Assembly: GCA_039583875.1 (NCBI GenBank)
Contig: CM077158.1
Location: forward strand, 121,145,900-121,209,899
Length of the DNA stretch: 64,000 nucleotides
Source: Platanthera guangdongensis
Taxonomy: Eukaryota; Streptophyta; Magnoliopsida; Asparagales; Orchidaceae
Direction of reading: 5' to 3'
Shown here: one piece after another, positions 20,519 through 31,006 of the stretch
Layout: each line of letters begins with the position of its first letter
Position numbering within the stretch: position 1 is the stretch's first letter
Made by a program: the position numbers and the translations under genes
The notes under the pieces: generated by a model
The model's database searches: none
What the model was told of the DNA's origin: nothing
What the model saw: the letters and a program-made list of their open reading frames with translations, nothing else

Positions 20519-22318
20519 TGTTGATGCGCGAAAACGGCACCGGGGCAGCTAACACGGAGGGAGTGTTCGAACTCACAGGCTAGGAGAGGAAGAGGGTGAA
20601 GGTCGCGGGGATAGAGGAGAAGAGGGAAGCTTCTGAGTGCTCGAGAGTTGAGCAAGCAGCTTGTTCAAGGAGGTTGCAGGGATAGAGGAGAGGCTTGATC
20701 AATAGAGAAGGTTGATCAAGAGAGGAGGAGGTTGATCAGGAGCTGTCGAGCAGACGGTTAATATGACGGTTGTGCTTGCAGGTTGCTTGCCGAGAAGAGC
20801 TGAGCTGGGCTAGGAAGAAGAAGAGAGAGAAGGGGTCGCTAGCAGCGGCAACAGCAGACTTCGCCCGCCGCGGCTTAAATGCCACTCTTGCGATGGGCTT
20901 TCCTTTTATTAATAGTGAGGGCTACAACTTGCAAATACACCTTCACAACAAAGCAATAAAGGGGTACAAAAGGAAGCTGGCGGCTAAGGAAGAGGAATGC
21001 CAGAGGAGGCTGCGCGGACTGAAGATCTTAATAGGCAGGCCGCGCGGTAAGGTAAATGGGAGACCGCGCGGACTGGAGACCAGAGGACGGCAGGCCGCGC
21101 GACTAAGCAGTGAAGGGAGCGCGGTCTGAGAATCAGAGTCCGCAGGAGCACTTTGGCGATGACCCTCCGGCGGCGATCCTTGATGCTGTGATGCCGATTC
21201 CCCCCACATGCGAGGCATGGGGGGCTATTTATATGCCCGAGGAGGTAACAACTTGCGGTGACGTTACCCCCGTTGAGACGGTAACTGGAGTGAGAAGGAG
21301 ACGGAGTCCGCTGAGTCTGCAACAGACCGGGATGACTGGGGCTTGCTTCTGGAGCTGGAGCTGCTGATGGCGAGCTGGGAGACTAAGTGGCAGACTGCGA
21401 TACGGGTTCGCGAAGTCCGACACTGCTGAGCAGGGACTGTCCGCCTTCTACATAGGTGGCGGACACTGGAGACTATGTGGCAGACTGCGAGAAGATTCCG
21501 CGGAGTCCGCCACTGCTGAACTGAGAGCTGCAAGGGGTGCGGGCAGCAGAGTGCCCGCGGAGCCTAGCGAGTCCGCACAAGGTTATGTGGATGGGGACTG
21601 GCCTCTGGAGATCTGCTGACTGGCGGACTGGATGGAATCCGCTGCTACTGACTGAGTCCCTGCTAAGGCCGTGGACTGAGGAGGAGTTGACCATGCAGCT
21701 ACCGAGAGCTGGCGCTGACAAAGGAAGGGCGGACTGGACAGAGAGTCTGCGCAGTCCGCTGAGTCTACGTCTGCTGCAAAGCTGAGTCCACAAATGCTGG
21801 AGATGGAGAGCCTGGCTATTGAGGCTATTGGTGTTCAGTGGTGAAGGCGCACTGGAAGTCTTGATCGCACTTCGAGTCCGCATAGCTCCCGAGGGACTTG
21901 GAGGTTGCTGCTGATCTTAGCGGATTGTCAGAGTTGGAGTCCGCGCCTTGCTGGCAGACTGGAGGAGTCGGCTGCCCGTGTTGCTAATGGCAAGGACTGA
22001 GCGACCTGCTGCCGGCCTGAGAGGATAGGCGGTTGACTCCGGCAGAGAGAGACCTGCGGATACAACCTCGCGGTTAAGCTGAAAAGGGGGTGGCCTGCAG
22101 AGGCGGACTGCGGAAGTAGTCCGCGGACCATGCCGACCAAGGAAGGGCGCGCGGCCTGGGGGTCAGACCGCTTAGACCGCGCAGGACCTCACGGCCTGAG
22201 TGGACAGAGCATTCTGTCCGCCCAACCTAGGGCATCACGACCTCCAGGAGGAACTCGGGGCAGGCCGTGATGAGCGAGCTGGCTCCCTTGGGAAGGATCG
22301 TCGATTTCGGGGTTAACA
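20519..22318 (-). repeat. 5' LTR of D (1800 bp)
   Basis: In plus coordinates it starts TGTTGATGCG and ends GGGGTTAACA, colinear with 8450-10249. The same GTCCGC/GCGGAC array spans about 21007-22215, and the TATA box CTATTTATAT (minus strand ATATAAATAG) is at 21225-21234. Differences between the two copies are scattered substitutions, indicating an old insertion compared with J. Confidence 0.9.
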
Positions 22319-23777
22319 CTATTGTTGCTTCTACTGTAGTTTCTGCTGCTGCTTCGGCTAGAGCTAGAGCTACTTCTTCATGGAGTATCTCCCCCTGCTT
22401 GGTTTCAGTAGGCACTGGAGCCAGGCCCCTAACTAAAGAAGGAGGGACATAGAAGGCAGAGAGTTGGGTAGTAAGGGATGAGATTTAATTTGCAAGAGGG
22501 GAAATAGCCTCTTCTATCAGGTTTTTGATGAGTGGAATGCGAATTTCCAGAAGAGGTTGAATGGAAGGGGGGTCCAATTGCATGAACTCAGAAGGTGTCT
22601 GAGTGGATTTAGAAGGATTGATGGGAGTTGATGGTGGAGGAGAAGGTAGAGAATTTGGCATTGGCTCATCTCCATATGATGGAGTATGAAGGGGGGATGT
22701 CAATAAGTCAAAAGAAGGTAGTGATAGAAGTTTGGAAAGGGGTATGTTATCTAGATGTTGTGGTAGAGGAGATAAGGGTGGTGTACCATGTTGTGACAGA
22801 GTTGGTGTACCATATTGTGATGGAGTTGGTGTACCATGTTGTGATGGAGTGCGTATTAGAGAGTGAATATGAGTTTGTGGATGATGCACTGGAGATGATG
22901 GAGGTGTTGGACTATGGACTGTGGTATGAACTGGTGAAGAAAGATGAATTGGGGAAGCTGGAGGTGGTGGAGGTGGAGGTGGAACATCTTCAGTAGGGTG
23001 GAGAGTGACTGGAGAAGCTCTTGTACTCTCAGAAGGTTTGGAGAAAGAGGAGGGAGCCTTGGATGGCTTGGTGATATTCCTCTCCCACCTTCCAAAGAGT
23101 GCACAAATAATCCTCTTGGAGGCATTAATGAATATGGTCGGTTTGACCAGGTATTAAACAACATTGGCTTGAAGGAAGATTCCCAGAATCCTTCGAAAGC
23201 ACATCTCTTTCTTGGTGTTCTTCTTTCTAATCATCTCAAACATTATTCTAGCCCATTTCACAGGCTTCTTGTTTACAACAGCACACATCACAAGGAATTG
23301 ATGCCTAGTGATGTAGTCTTGGGTTGTGTGCTTGCCTAGCAGTACCTTCCCGACAACATCTGCTAGAAACTTGTAGTCAGCAGAGAGATGTTTCTTCAGC
23401 AGTTTGTTGGGTGAGTCTCCAGAATAACCCCTTTTAATCAACATTTTATCAAATTTAGCACTATTAATCTCTAATTCTTCTTCACCATTAACTAATCCGA
23501 AGATGTCTGTTAAGACGGCGGGGGTAAGAGATATCGCGTTACCCGATATGGTGCCCGTCATGGTATCAGCATCTGGGGAGGAGGAGGTGTAAACTCATTC
23601 TCTTATTTCTGTCCCAGCTATCTTCATCCTTGTGATCATCAGATTATTCAGCTGTTGATCTTCAAATAATTTCAGAATCTCCCGGAAGATTGGGTCAGAA
23701 TGTTGGAATGACTCGAATTCGATATCAAAACATATATAAAATTTCATTGCTCCAAGAACGCCTTTCGGAATCGTCAT
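22319..23777 (-). pseudogene. C extra ORF, N-terminal half
   Basis: One minus-strand frame runs from 23777 to the D insertion with three in-frame stops (at 23595, 23154 and 22485). The first part is a globular domain with FLADVVGKVLLGK, then HQFLVMCAVV, then a WARIMFEMIRKK stretch; the same motifs appear in B's ORF (VLSDIIGKVMI and FKILVAIV). This resembles the 'putative plant transposon protein' domain often found in such elements, by recall and not by search. A Pro-rich tail follows with an encoded polyproline run (about 22970-22990) and repeats of SQHGTP. The frame resumes at 8449 beyond D. A TATA-like box and a TTCGTCGA array lie just upstream (23901-24155). Confidence 0.75.
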
Positions 23778-23900
23778 GAGTTCGCCTGCAACAAAAACAA
23801 AGAGATCAAGTGCATGAGAACTGAAAGTGCGGGACGGAGTTCAAAGAAAACCTAGATATAAGGTTTTTCAGAATATGAATCGACAAACTCTGTTCTACGA

Positions 23901-23910
23901 AATATAAAAA
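23901..23910 (-). promoter_or_regulatory. Possible internal promoter upstream of C extra ORF
   Basis: The minus strand reads TTTTTATATT about 125 bp before the extra ORF start, directly downstream of a TTCGTCGA array. The order array, TATA-like box, start matches the LTR of the same element. This is inference from layout. Confidence 0.35.
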
Positions 23911-23924
23911 ATTCTTCTATTTGA

Positions 23925-24155
23925 GGTCGACGAAATTTTTTATAGTCAAAAGAATTCGTCGATCTCACTCAGAAGATGTGAAAACATTTCGTCGATCTTC
24001 ATTCAACGAAAGTTTCCCGAAGCAAATTCGTCAATCTCCGGTCAACGAAAATAACTTCACCCACAGAGAATTCATCGATCTCCGTTCGACAAAGTTCTTT
24101 AGAATTTTTATCTGTTTGTCGATCTCCGTTCGACGAACTTTGAAAAATTTGTCGA
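23925..24155. repeat. TTCGTCGA array in the spacer between RNase H and the extra ORF of C
   Basis: About five units of the form TTCGTCGATCTC-(N)-TTCGACGAA start near 23955, 23988, 24027, 24071 and 24115, plus a lone GTCGACGAAA at 23927. Each full unit is a 23 bp inverted repeat with a short spacer. The word is the same as in the LTR of C (6284-6640). Confidence 0.85.
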
Positions 24156-24168
24156 GCATAGACAAAAA

Positions 24169-26061
24169 TCAAATTAAGGCTTCTCCATTTATCATACCAA
24201 GTAGATTTATGAAAAACAGATGATTCCTCTCATCCAAAGGTTTGGTGAAGATATCTGCCCTTTGTAAATCAGTGTAGATATAAACAGGATTAATTTTATT
24301 TTTGTCTACACACTCTCTAACGAAATGGTACCTAATGTCTATATGCTTAGTCCTACTTTGATGGACTTGATTTTGTGATATATATATATATATCACTTGT
24401 GTTGTCACAAAGTAGAGTTGAATTATTTAAGTTGAACCAATAGTCTAGGAGTTGGTTATGAATCCACAACATCTGGGAACAGCAACTGTCAGCTGCTATA
24501 TATTCTGCTTCACTAGTTGATGTAGACACCGATGACTGCTTCTTGCTAAACCAAGAGACTAATCTCATACTAAGTAACTGGCATGTTCTTGAGGTACTTT
24601 TTTTGTCTACTCTGCAATCAGCAAAGTCAGCATCTGAGTATCCAGTTAAATCAAACTTTGACTCAGTGGGATACCAAAGTCCTAGACTCGGACAACTCTT
24701 TATATATCTCAAAATCCTTTTTAAGAAAATTAGGTGAGATTTTTTAGGGTTCACTTGAAACCTAGCACAAAGGCATGTAGCAAACATTATGGCAGCTCTG
24801 CTTGCTATAAGGTATAGTAGTGACCCAACAATGCCCCTATATAGTTTTTGATCAACAGGTTTTCCATGCTCATCAGAATTTATTACAGCATTAGTGGCCA
24901 TGGGTGTTTTCTTTGCTGAGGCATCAACCATCCCAAACTTTTAAGAAGCTCCTTAGAATACTTAACCTGGGATATGAAGATGCCATCAGGTAGCTGCTTC
25001 ACTTGGAGATCAAGAAAGTAGGAGAACTCACCAATGCTACTCATTTCAAACTTTGAATGCATGAGGTCAGAGAACCTCTTGCATAGTTTGCAATCTGTAG
25101 ACCCAAATATAATATCATCTACATAAATTTGTACTAATAATATTTGATCCTTATGGTGCCTAGTTAGTAAAGTCCTACCTACAATGTCTCTAGAAAATTT
25201 ATGCTCTATCAAGAAGCTAGCTAAGGTCTCATACCAAGCTCTTGGAGCTTACTTTAGACCATAGAGAGCTTTATGCAATCTAAAGACATATGAGGGATGA
25301 GTTGGAGAGATAAAACCTGGATGTTGTTCAACATAAACCTATTCTTTAAGTTCTCCATTCAGAAAGGCACTCTTGACATCCATTTGATAGACTTTGAATT
25401 TCTTGTAGGCAGCATATGCAAGGAAAATCCTGATTGCTTGCAGCATTGCAACTGGTGCAAAAGTTTGGTCATAGTCAATTCCTTCCTCTTGCATATAACC
25501 TTGAGCAACCAGCCTTGCTTTATTCCTGATTATAACACCTTGGGCATCTAGCTTGTTTTTATATAACCATTTAGTTGCAATGACTGGGTAGTGTTTGGGT
25601 CTTGAAACTAAATCCCACACTCTGCATCTCTCAAATTGGTTGAGGTCCTCTTGCATTGCAATAATCCAGTTTGGATGTTGCTCAGCATCTTTGATGGATT
25701 GGGTCTCAATTTGAGATATGAAGCAGGCATGCATCAAGTCTTGGTTGAGTTGATGCCTTGTCTGCACACCAACTGAAATATCTCCAATCACTTGAGATAC
25801 TGGGTGATCTCTTAGTGTGACAAATTCAGTGGGAGGAGTTGGGTGTTCAACATCTTGGGGAAGTAATTCCTCTTGTGGCATTATATTTGATGTTGTTGGC
25901 TTTCCACTGATCTGATTGTCTTCATCTTCACTTTCTTCAGCAATGTGTGGAGAAGGATGGTTAACTGCCTCATTGGTGAGGGTCAATTCATTTTGCTTAT
26001 CACACAGATTTGTTTCCTGCAAAGATTCATTGGTAGAAGAAGTCTTCTCCTTGTAAATCAT
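24169..26061 (-). pseudogene. C reverse transcriptase and RNase H
   Basis: Reading leftward, the copia RT begins near 25740 with the segment [16 protein letters not shown], then [31 protein letters not shown] and [19 protein letters not shown] follows at 25339, and a TAA lies in the YGLK-APRAWYE motif near 25245. The catalytic IYVDDIIFG (Y-x-D-D) is intact near 25120. A frameshift follows SKELLK near 24950. RNase H shows TGYSDADFADCRVDKKSTS and SSVSTSTSEAEYIAA (24700-24500), then SRTKHIDIRYHF. A (TA)n expansion at 24378-24393 replaces a short conserved stretch before SRTKHIDIR. The product would have copied and degraded template RNA in the particle; it is inactive now. Confidence 0.9.
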
Positions 26062-27315
26062 GTTAGTCTTATCAAATTAAACATGGACTGATTCTTCAAT
26101 TTTTATAGTGTATTTATTATACACCCTATAAGCCTTTCTTACTTGGGAATATCCAAGAAACATTCCCATTTCAGCCTTGGCTTCAAATTTTCTAATGTGT
26201 TTCTTATTATTGTTGTGAATGTAACATAAATAACCAAATATTTTAAAGTAGTCTACTTTAGGTTTGTTCCCTTTAAGTAACTCATAAGGAGTATTATTCT
26301 TAAGCTTGTGTATAAGACTTTTTTTTCAGTACATAATTTGCTGTGCTTACAGCCTCTGCCCAAAAGGATAGGGGCATATATGCATCTACAAGTAATGTGC
26401 CTGCAAATTCAATCGGAGTTCTATTCTTCCTTTCAGCAACCCCATTTTGTTGAGGTGTTCTAGGAGCTGAGAAGCAGTGCCTGATACCTTCTTTCCTACA
26501 GAACTCTTGCATAAGAAGAGACTCAAACTCAGTACGATGATCACTTCTGATCAATGCAACTGGTGTAGAGTACTCAATCTGTATGTTCTTGAGAAAATTT
26601 GTAAGAACTCTGAAGTTATCAGACTTTGATCTCAGAAAGAAACCCCAAGTGAATCTAGAGAAATCATCTACAATCACTAAAGTATAAGATTTCCCTCGTA
26701 GACTTTGTATTGCAATAGGGCCAAAGATGTCCGTATGTAGCAAGTATAATATCCTAGGTGAGTCACTTTTGTTTAATGATTTAAAACTACTTTAAGTTTG
26801 CTTGCCTAATTGACAAGCCCTGCAAAGGCTTTCCTTCTTGTAGGGGCAAGAAGGCTATCCTGTGACAAGGTTGTCCCTAGATAGTTTGACAATGTTTTTC
26901 AAATTAACATGACCTAATGTCCTATGCCAAAGGTCATTATTATTATTGATTTGATTAAATAGGGAGATTTCTGTTTTGGCAGACTCAAAATTAACTATAT
27001 AAATGTTGCCTTGTCTATTTCTATTTAAAATAGTTTTGTTCTCTTTAGTAGAAATAATACAAGAACTTGAGTTAAAAGTTACTGGATAACCTTCATCACA
27101 TAATTGACTTATGGATATGAGGTTATGATTTAGTCCACTTACATATGCAAACTTTTTGAAGGTTACTGCCCCAATCATGACTTCTCCAAAGCCTTCAGTC
27201 TGGCCACAATTGGAGTCACCAAAGATCACCTTTGGTCATAGCTTGGACTTATAATTGATTAAGTTGTCCTTGCTGCCAGTCATATGCTTGGAGCATCCAC
27301 TGTCCAGATACATTA
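26062..27315 (-). pseudogene. C protease and integrase
   Basis: On the minus strand the protease motif MYLDSGCSKHMTG is at 27312-27274. The GAG-pre-integrase segment (open 27229-26855) includes LWHRTLGHVNLKNIVKLS and then CRACQLGKQT (26830-26790), giving the H-H-C-C zinc-binding set. The integrase core follows (26743-26300): TDIFGPI, VIVDDFSRFTWGFF, LIRSDHRTEFES and TPQQNGVAERKNRT, so the three acidic residues D, D and E are present. Stops occur at 26855, near the C-x-x-C segment and at 26300. The region 26300-26062 covers the linker to RT. Confidence 0.88.
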
Positions 27316-28638
27316 TTGATTAGAAGTTGGACAGCTCTTCACCTGCATAAACAGAAGTTCGTTTTTTTGACCCAGGTTACCTTGGGTCCATCTTTCTTCA
27401 CATAATTAAAACTGGATATGTATGAGTATTCAGGTTGACATTTATATCCAAAGGGGTGGTATTTCCTAAGTGGTATGATCCATTGATTAAATTGATTACT
27501 AAATGTTCTTGGTTGGTTATGAGTTTTAGCAAAGTCAAAATTTTTGTTGGACTGAACTGGGTTTGACGAATTCTGGTATGTTTGTCGATCTGAGGTCGAT
27601 GAACGGGGATGATTTCGTCGAACTCCACTCAGAGAATGAAGATATTCATTTTTTGGGCCCCAATTTCATCGATCTCTAGTCGACGAACCATACTAGTTTC
27701 GTCGATCGCAGTTCAGAGAATGGTTATAGTAGAAGTTTGCATTCGGAGTTCGTCGACTTGAGATCGACAAACAGTACATGTTTCGTCAATCGGAGTTCGA
27801 CGAAAACTGCTGAATATTGTTCTGGTTATTATTTTTCTTATTCTTTCTTCTTTTCTTATTCTTCTGTGTAAGTTCAGTTTGATTAAGATTGTTATCTTCT
27901 ACTTTCTCATTACCCTTTTCAGAAACAAATTTTTTTGGGGTGGTTAATATGTTTTTCTGAATGAGTGGGGGTTGGATTGATGAAGCACCTAAGCCTAACT
28001 TGCCATTAAGCCTGACATTCACTGTGCGAGTGATGTCGATCAACTTGATGCTTCTCCCATTCAGGGATTATTCAAGTTTCCTTGCCTCAGCCACTTCAGA
28101 TTTTAAAGATATAATCTGTTCATTTGATAGGGTTAATTCATCTTTTAACTTGTTATTTTCTGACAGCAGATTTTCTTGTTCACTTATTTTGTTTCTAAGT
28201 TGTTTAATTATTTTTTCAGAGTTAATTAAGTCAAGACATATAGATTTAAACTCAATTTTAAATTCTTCTGAATCAAAATCAAAAGAGGACAATACATGAT
28301 CCTCTTTAGATAGAGGTTCTTCTGTGTCAGATTGGTCAGGTTCATAATGGGTGCTTGAAGCATCAATGGCCGTCAAGCGCATTTCCTTGGCCTTTGCTTC
28401 CTCTTCATCTTCACTGGAGCTTGAAGATGATGATTCTTCTTCAGTTTTACTCCAGGTCTCAGCCACAAATCCCTTCTTCTTTTTTTATTTGCTGGAGGAA
28501 GGCCCGTTGTATTGTTGTCTTTTGGAGTCCTTCTCTCTTCTTCTTTCTTTCTTCTGATTCTCTGGACACTCTGAGAAAGTGTCCAGTTTTCCTGCACCCA
28601 AAACACACTATTTATTTACTGGGTGTCTTATCATACCT
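27316..28638 (-). pseudogene. C gag, C-terminal part
   Basis: The sequence begins at the H insertion with a gag zinc knuckle near 28620-28570. The first part CFGCRKTGHF and the last Cys (SECPEN) are in different frames, so a one-base frameshift splits it. A Ser/Glu-rich acidic stretch and a coiled coil (EKIIKQLRNKISEQENLL) follow at 28466-28068, then a Lys/Asn-rich segment (28043-27786), and then a TTCGTCGA array within the coding region. The end has the SIRE-like motif GPKVTWVKK near 27385. Gag N-terminus and 5' LTR are beyond H. This would be the capsid/nucleocapsid precursor. Confidence 0.8.
27578..27812. repeat. TTCGTCGA array inside C gag
   Basis: About six 23 bp inverted-repeat units follow one another, for example TTTCATCGATCTCTAGTCGA near 27665, TTTCGTCGATCGCAGTTC near 27698 and TTTCGTCAATCGGAGTTCGA near 27780. 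They match the arrays in the LTR and the RNase H spacer of the same element and lie between the Lys/Asn-rich part of gag and its terminal GPKVTW motif. Confidence 0.85.
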
Positions 28639-30509
28639 TGTAACGCCCCCTATCCATCGAATAGCATATAGGAGTATGTCCGGCCGGGGCCCGACGCCAT
28701 ATACCACAGACAGACCAGAAGGTTACGCAATGGAAACCATCCTACCAATAACCAACGTCCTATACAGAGTATATTCTAGCGGAAGCAATTTAAAAGTTGT
28801 AAAACAAAGAACCCAGCCATAAGCATGAATGTCCACTTAACAAACCTAGGAGGAATGAACGTACAATACACTAGTACTATACTTGGCCTTATGGCCTTAC
28901 AATAGTTTACTCAAATTAAAGTGTTTTCCAAATCTCGGCACGCAGGCCAGTCACACATGAATAATACAAGTAAACATTTAATAATTAGTCCATCGAGGGC
29001 CGGCTCAGCAATATGGGCTTTTGCCCGCTATTTACCACTTGCCTCCGCAGCACCTATAAGCAACAATCCTCCGCAACGGTGGCAAACAAAAGCAACGGTT
29101 AGCTATGATGACCAAATTATAACGAACCCACCCTCGAACACGGGGAGGCGATGCTCCTTCCCTGCACTTTGTTAGCATAACCAAGCAGTATAGTGTAAAA
29201 ACACTTCATTACATGCGTGGGCACGCACGACCACACATCCCATATTCTCAGGGCACTTTCTCGGTGAACACGGTCAAAGTCCGCGGTCTCACCACCGCCC
29301 CTGGACGACAAATCTCATGAGCATTAAGGTCTTTCTGGCCACTGCCTAAGACCCTCCATCTATGCCAAAGGTAAGTGCCATGTACCTTAGGTCTGTTTAA
29401 CCGAACTACATAGACAGGGTACGGTTCTACCTAACCCGTTGCTCACACCACAACGTCAATTTAAGATGTCTGCGAGGGTCAAGCTTTCCCGAGTCCCAAT
29501 TCGATCACACACTTTACATAACCCAGTTATGTACAAGTTGTCTCACAGGCCACCAAGTTGGCAGAATCACACCTCTGCCCAGATTTCCAGGTGCACCTTG
29601 GATTTAGTCCCCAAGGCTCCCTGTTGCAATCTAACACGTAGAAAATCAGAAAAACAACCATCGACGCGGAGACTTCTCCGGCCATTCATGCAATGCAACA
29701 TCACCGATCCAGACCAACTTGTCTAGGTAGGCCTCACACATTCATGCAATGCTAAACAACGGGGACTACTCATGTCTACCCAAAGGAACACCTCACACTC
29801 ACCGCAAACGCGCGAGAGCGTGTTTCCTATATAAAGGAAAAGAGGACTTCACATGTCCTAGGATGAGAATCGTTACACTAGCATTCCTCTTCGGAGTTAT
29901 GAAAATCTATGCGGATGAAAAGCACCGCAATGTTCTCGCCTTCGTAGATCCGAACTCGGCTTGCGATTTGGGGCTCCGAAGCTCCGCCAGCGGTCGGATC
30001 TATATTCCTTCTTCTTCCTTGCTCTCCCCTCTCTCTAGAACTTTAGAAAGAGATTGTTTGAATGAAATGGAGGCATCGAAACCCTATTCCCGGGTATAAC
30101 CCAGCAAGAACAGCCCTGAACCGTTGGATCCCAAAATAAGGAAACGGACGACCACGATTCGCACTTAAAATCCAAAACCTGGGCCGAACACGGCTTGTGA
30201 CACAGCCGTGTCCAAGGCCGTGTGCCTCAATCGACACCGAAATCGTCGCACCCAGAATAGGACACGGGCACCCGACATGCTCGTGTCAAACCTGACACGC
30301 CCGTGTCTTCCAGTACACGTCTGTGTTTCAGGGCATGTTCCTCCATCGACACAAGACCAAAAATGTCCCGCAAGGGCCACGGCTACTCGACACGCCCGTG
30401 TCGAACCTGATACGCCCGTGTCTACCCGAACACGCCCGTGCGCTAACACCGTGTGTCTCCCCCGACACGGCCCGACCTTCACCCCGAGAAGTACACGGCC
30501 TGGGACACG
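28639..30509 (-). repeat. 3' LTR of H, first part
   Basis: In plus coordinates the LTR starts TGTAACGCCCCC; the minus-strand end is therefore GGGGGCGTTACA. It carries the box GTCCGGCCGGGGCCCGACGC near 28680, a long unstructured middle, and a GACACGCCCGTGTC array from about 30186. The LTR resumes at 48462-48652, giving about 2.06 kb in all. Overlapping frames in the array are repeat artefacts. Confidence 0.85.
30186..30509. repeat. Phased GACACGCCCGTGTC array in H LTR
   Basis: Fourteen-base palindromes or near matches start at 30274, 30294 and 30314, and again at 30389, 30409 and 30429: steps of exactly 20 bp in both groups. Further half-sites occur at 30186-30225 and 30470-30509. The array continues across A at 48457-48600. 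Confidence 0.9.
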
Positions 30510-31006
30510 TGTAACGCCTCCACTCGTCACATGGAATATAACGGTGGGTTCGGCAGTGGCCCGACGCCATACTTCACCGACAAGCGTCAGAACTACGTGT
30601 GGAAATCAAAATCTACTCATCTCCTAACTCAAAACATTTTAGCGTAGCATTTTAAGTTGGTGCGCATTTTAAGTTGGATGAACTCAGCTCAATGAATGTC
30701 CACAAACTAATATACAAACTCCATATTTATATATCAAATCAGGCATGTCTACAACACACACACACATGGCCTTAAGGCCTTACAAGTTCCTCTTTACAAA
30801 TGTATAATTTCATACGTCGCCACGTAGGCCGGCCACACATGAAATCCAAACATGCTTTCTTCGCACGGCCTTCTAGGTCCTTTAATAGCAAGCCTCCATT
30901 CCACTCAAATCAATTCAATCATCTGCACCAGCAATTAGATATCCACCAAAGAGTGACAAACAAAGTAATGGTCAGCATTAGCTGACCAATTATAACGACC
31001 CTACCC
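30510..31006 (-). repeat. LTR1 of A, left piece
   Basis: Begins TGTAACGCCTCCACTCGTCA and aligns with 42539-43030 and 46354-46845. It ends at the TSD TACCC (31002-31006) of B. It includes the GGTGGGTTCGGC box, a decayed version of the box in LTR2 and LTR3. Confidence 0.88.

Larger units (their letters stand above)
8450..22318 (-). mobile_element. Non-autonomous Tat-like gypsy element D, gag only
   Basis: Two 1800 bp LTRs (8450-10249 and 20519-22318) bound an internal region that, without the nested J element, is about 3.9 kb. The gag at 20464-20232 continues at 13829-12420 on the minus strand. No protease, RT or integrase is recognisable. The gag C-terminus has the YC-x-FH-x(4)-GH-x-TE signature of Tat/Retand-like gypsy gag. 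No standard PBS is seen next to the 5' LTR and the tract before the 3' LTR (GTGCAGGGATTA) is a weak polypurine tract. D is inserted in the extra ORF of C: the flanks, read on the minus strand, are AATAG and AGCAG, an imperfect TSD that differs by two transitions. Confidence 0.8.
5284..28638 (-). mobile_element. SIRE-like Ty1/copia element C with an extra ORF, interrupted by D and H
   Basis: C lies on the minus strand. From right to left it has gag, protease, integrase, reverse transcriptase and RNase H (28638 to 24169), a spacer, an extra ORF (23777 to 22319, then 8449 to 7031), a polypurine tract and the 3' LTR (5284-6829). D (8450-22318) is inserted in the extra ORF. The gag end and the 5' LTR are missing because H was inserted at 28639 and its other end is off the window. 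The order gag-PR-IN-RT-RH with an ORF after RNase H is that of the SIRE/Maximus group. The left TSD half would be ATAGC (5279-5283). All coding parts are broken. Confidence 0.85.

Noticed and set aside
28960..30160. Possible host gene exon between C and A
   Set aside because: The stretch is continuous H LTR; it lies between the LTR start (28639) and the palindrome array and shows no conserved coding or splice structure.
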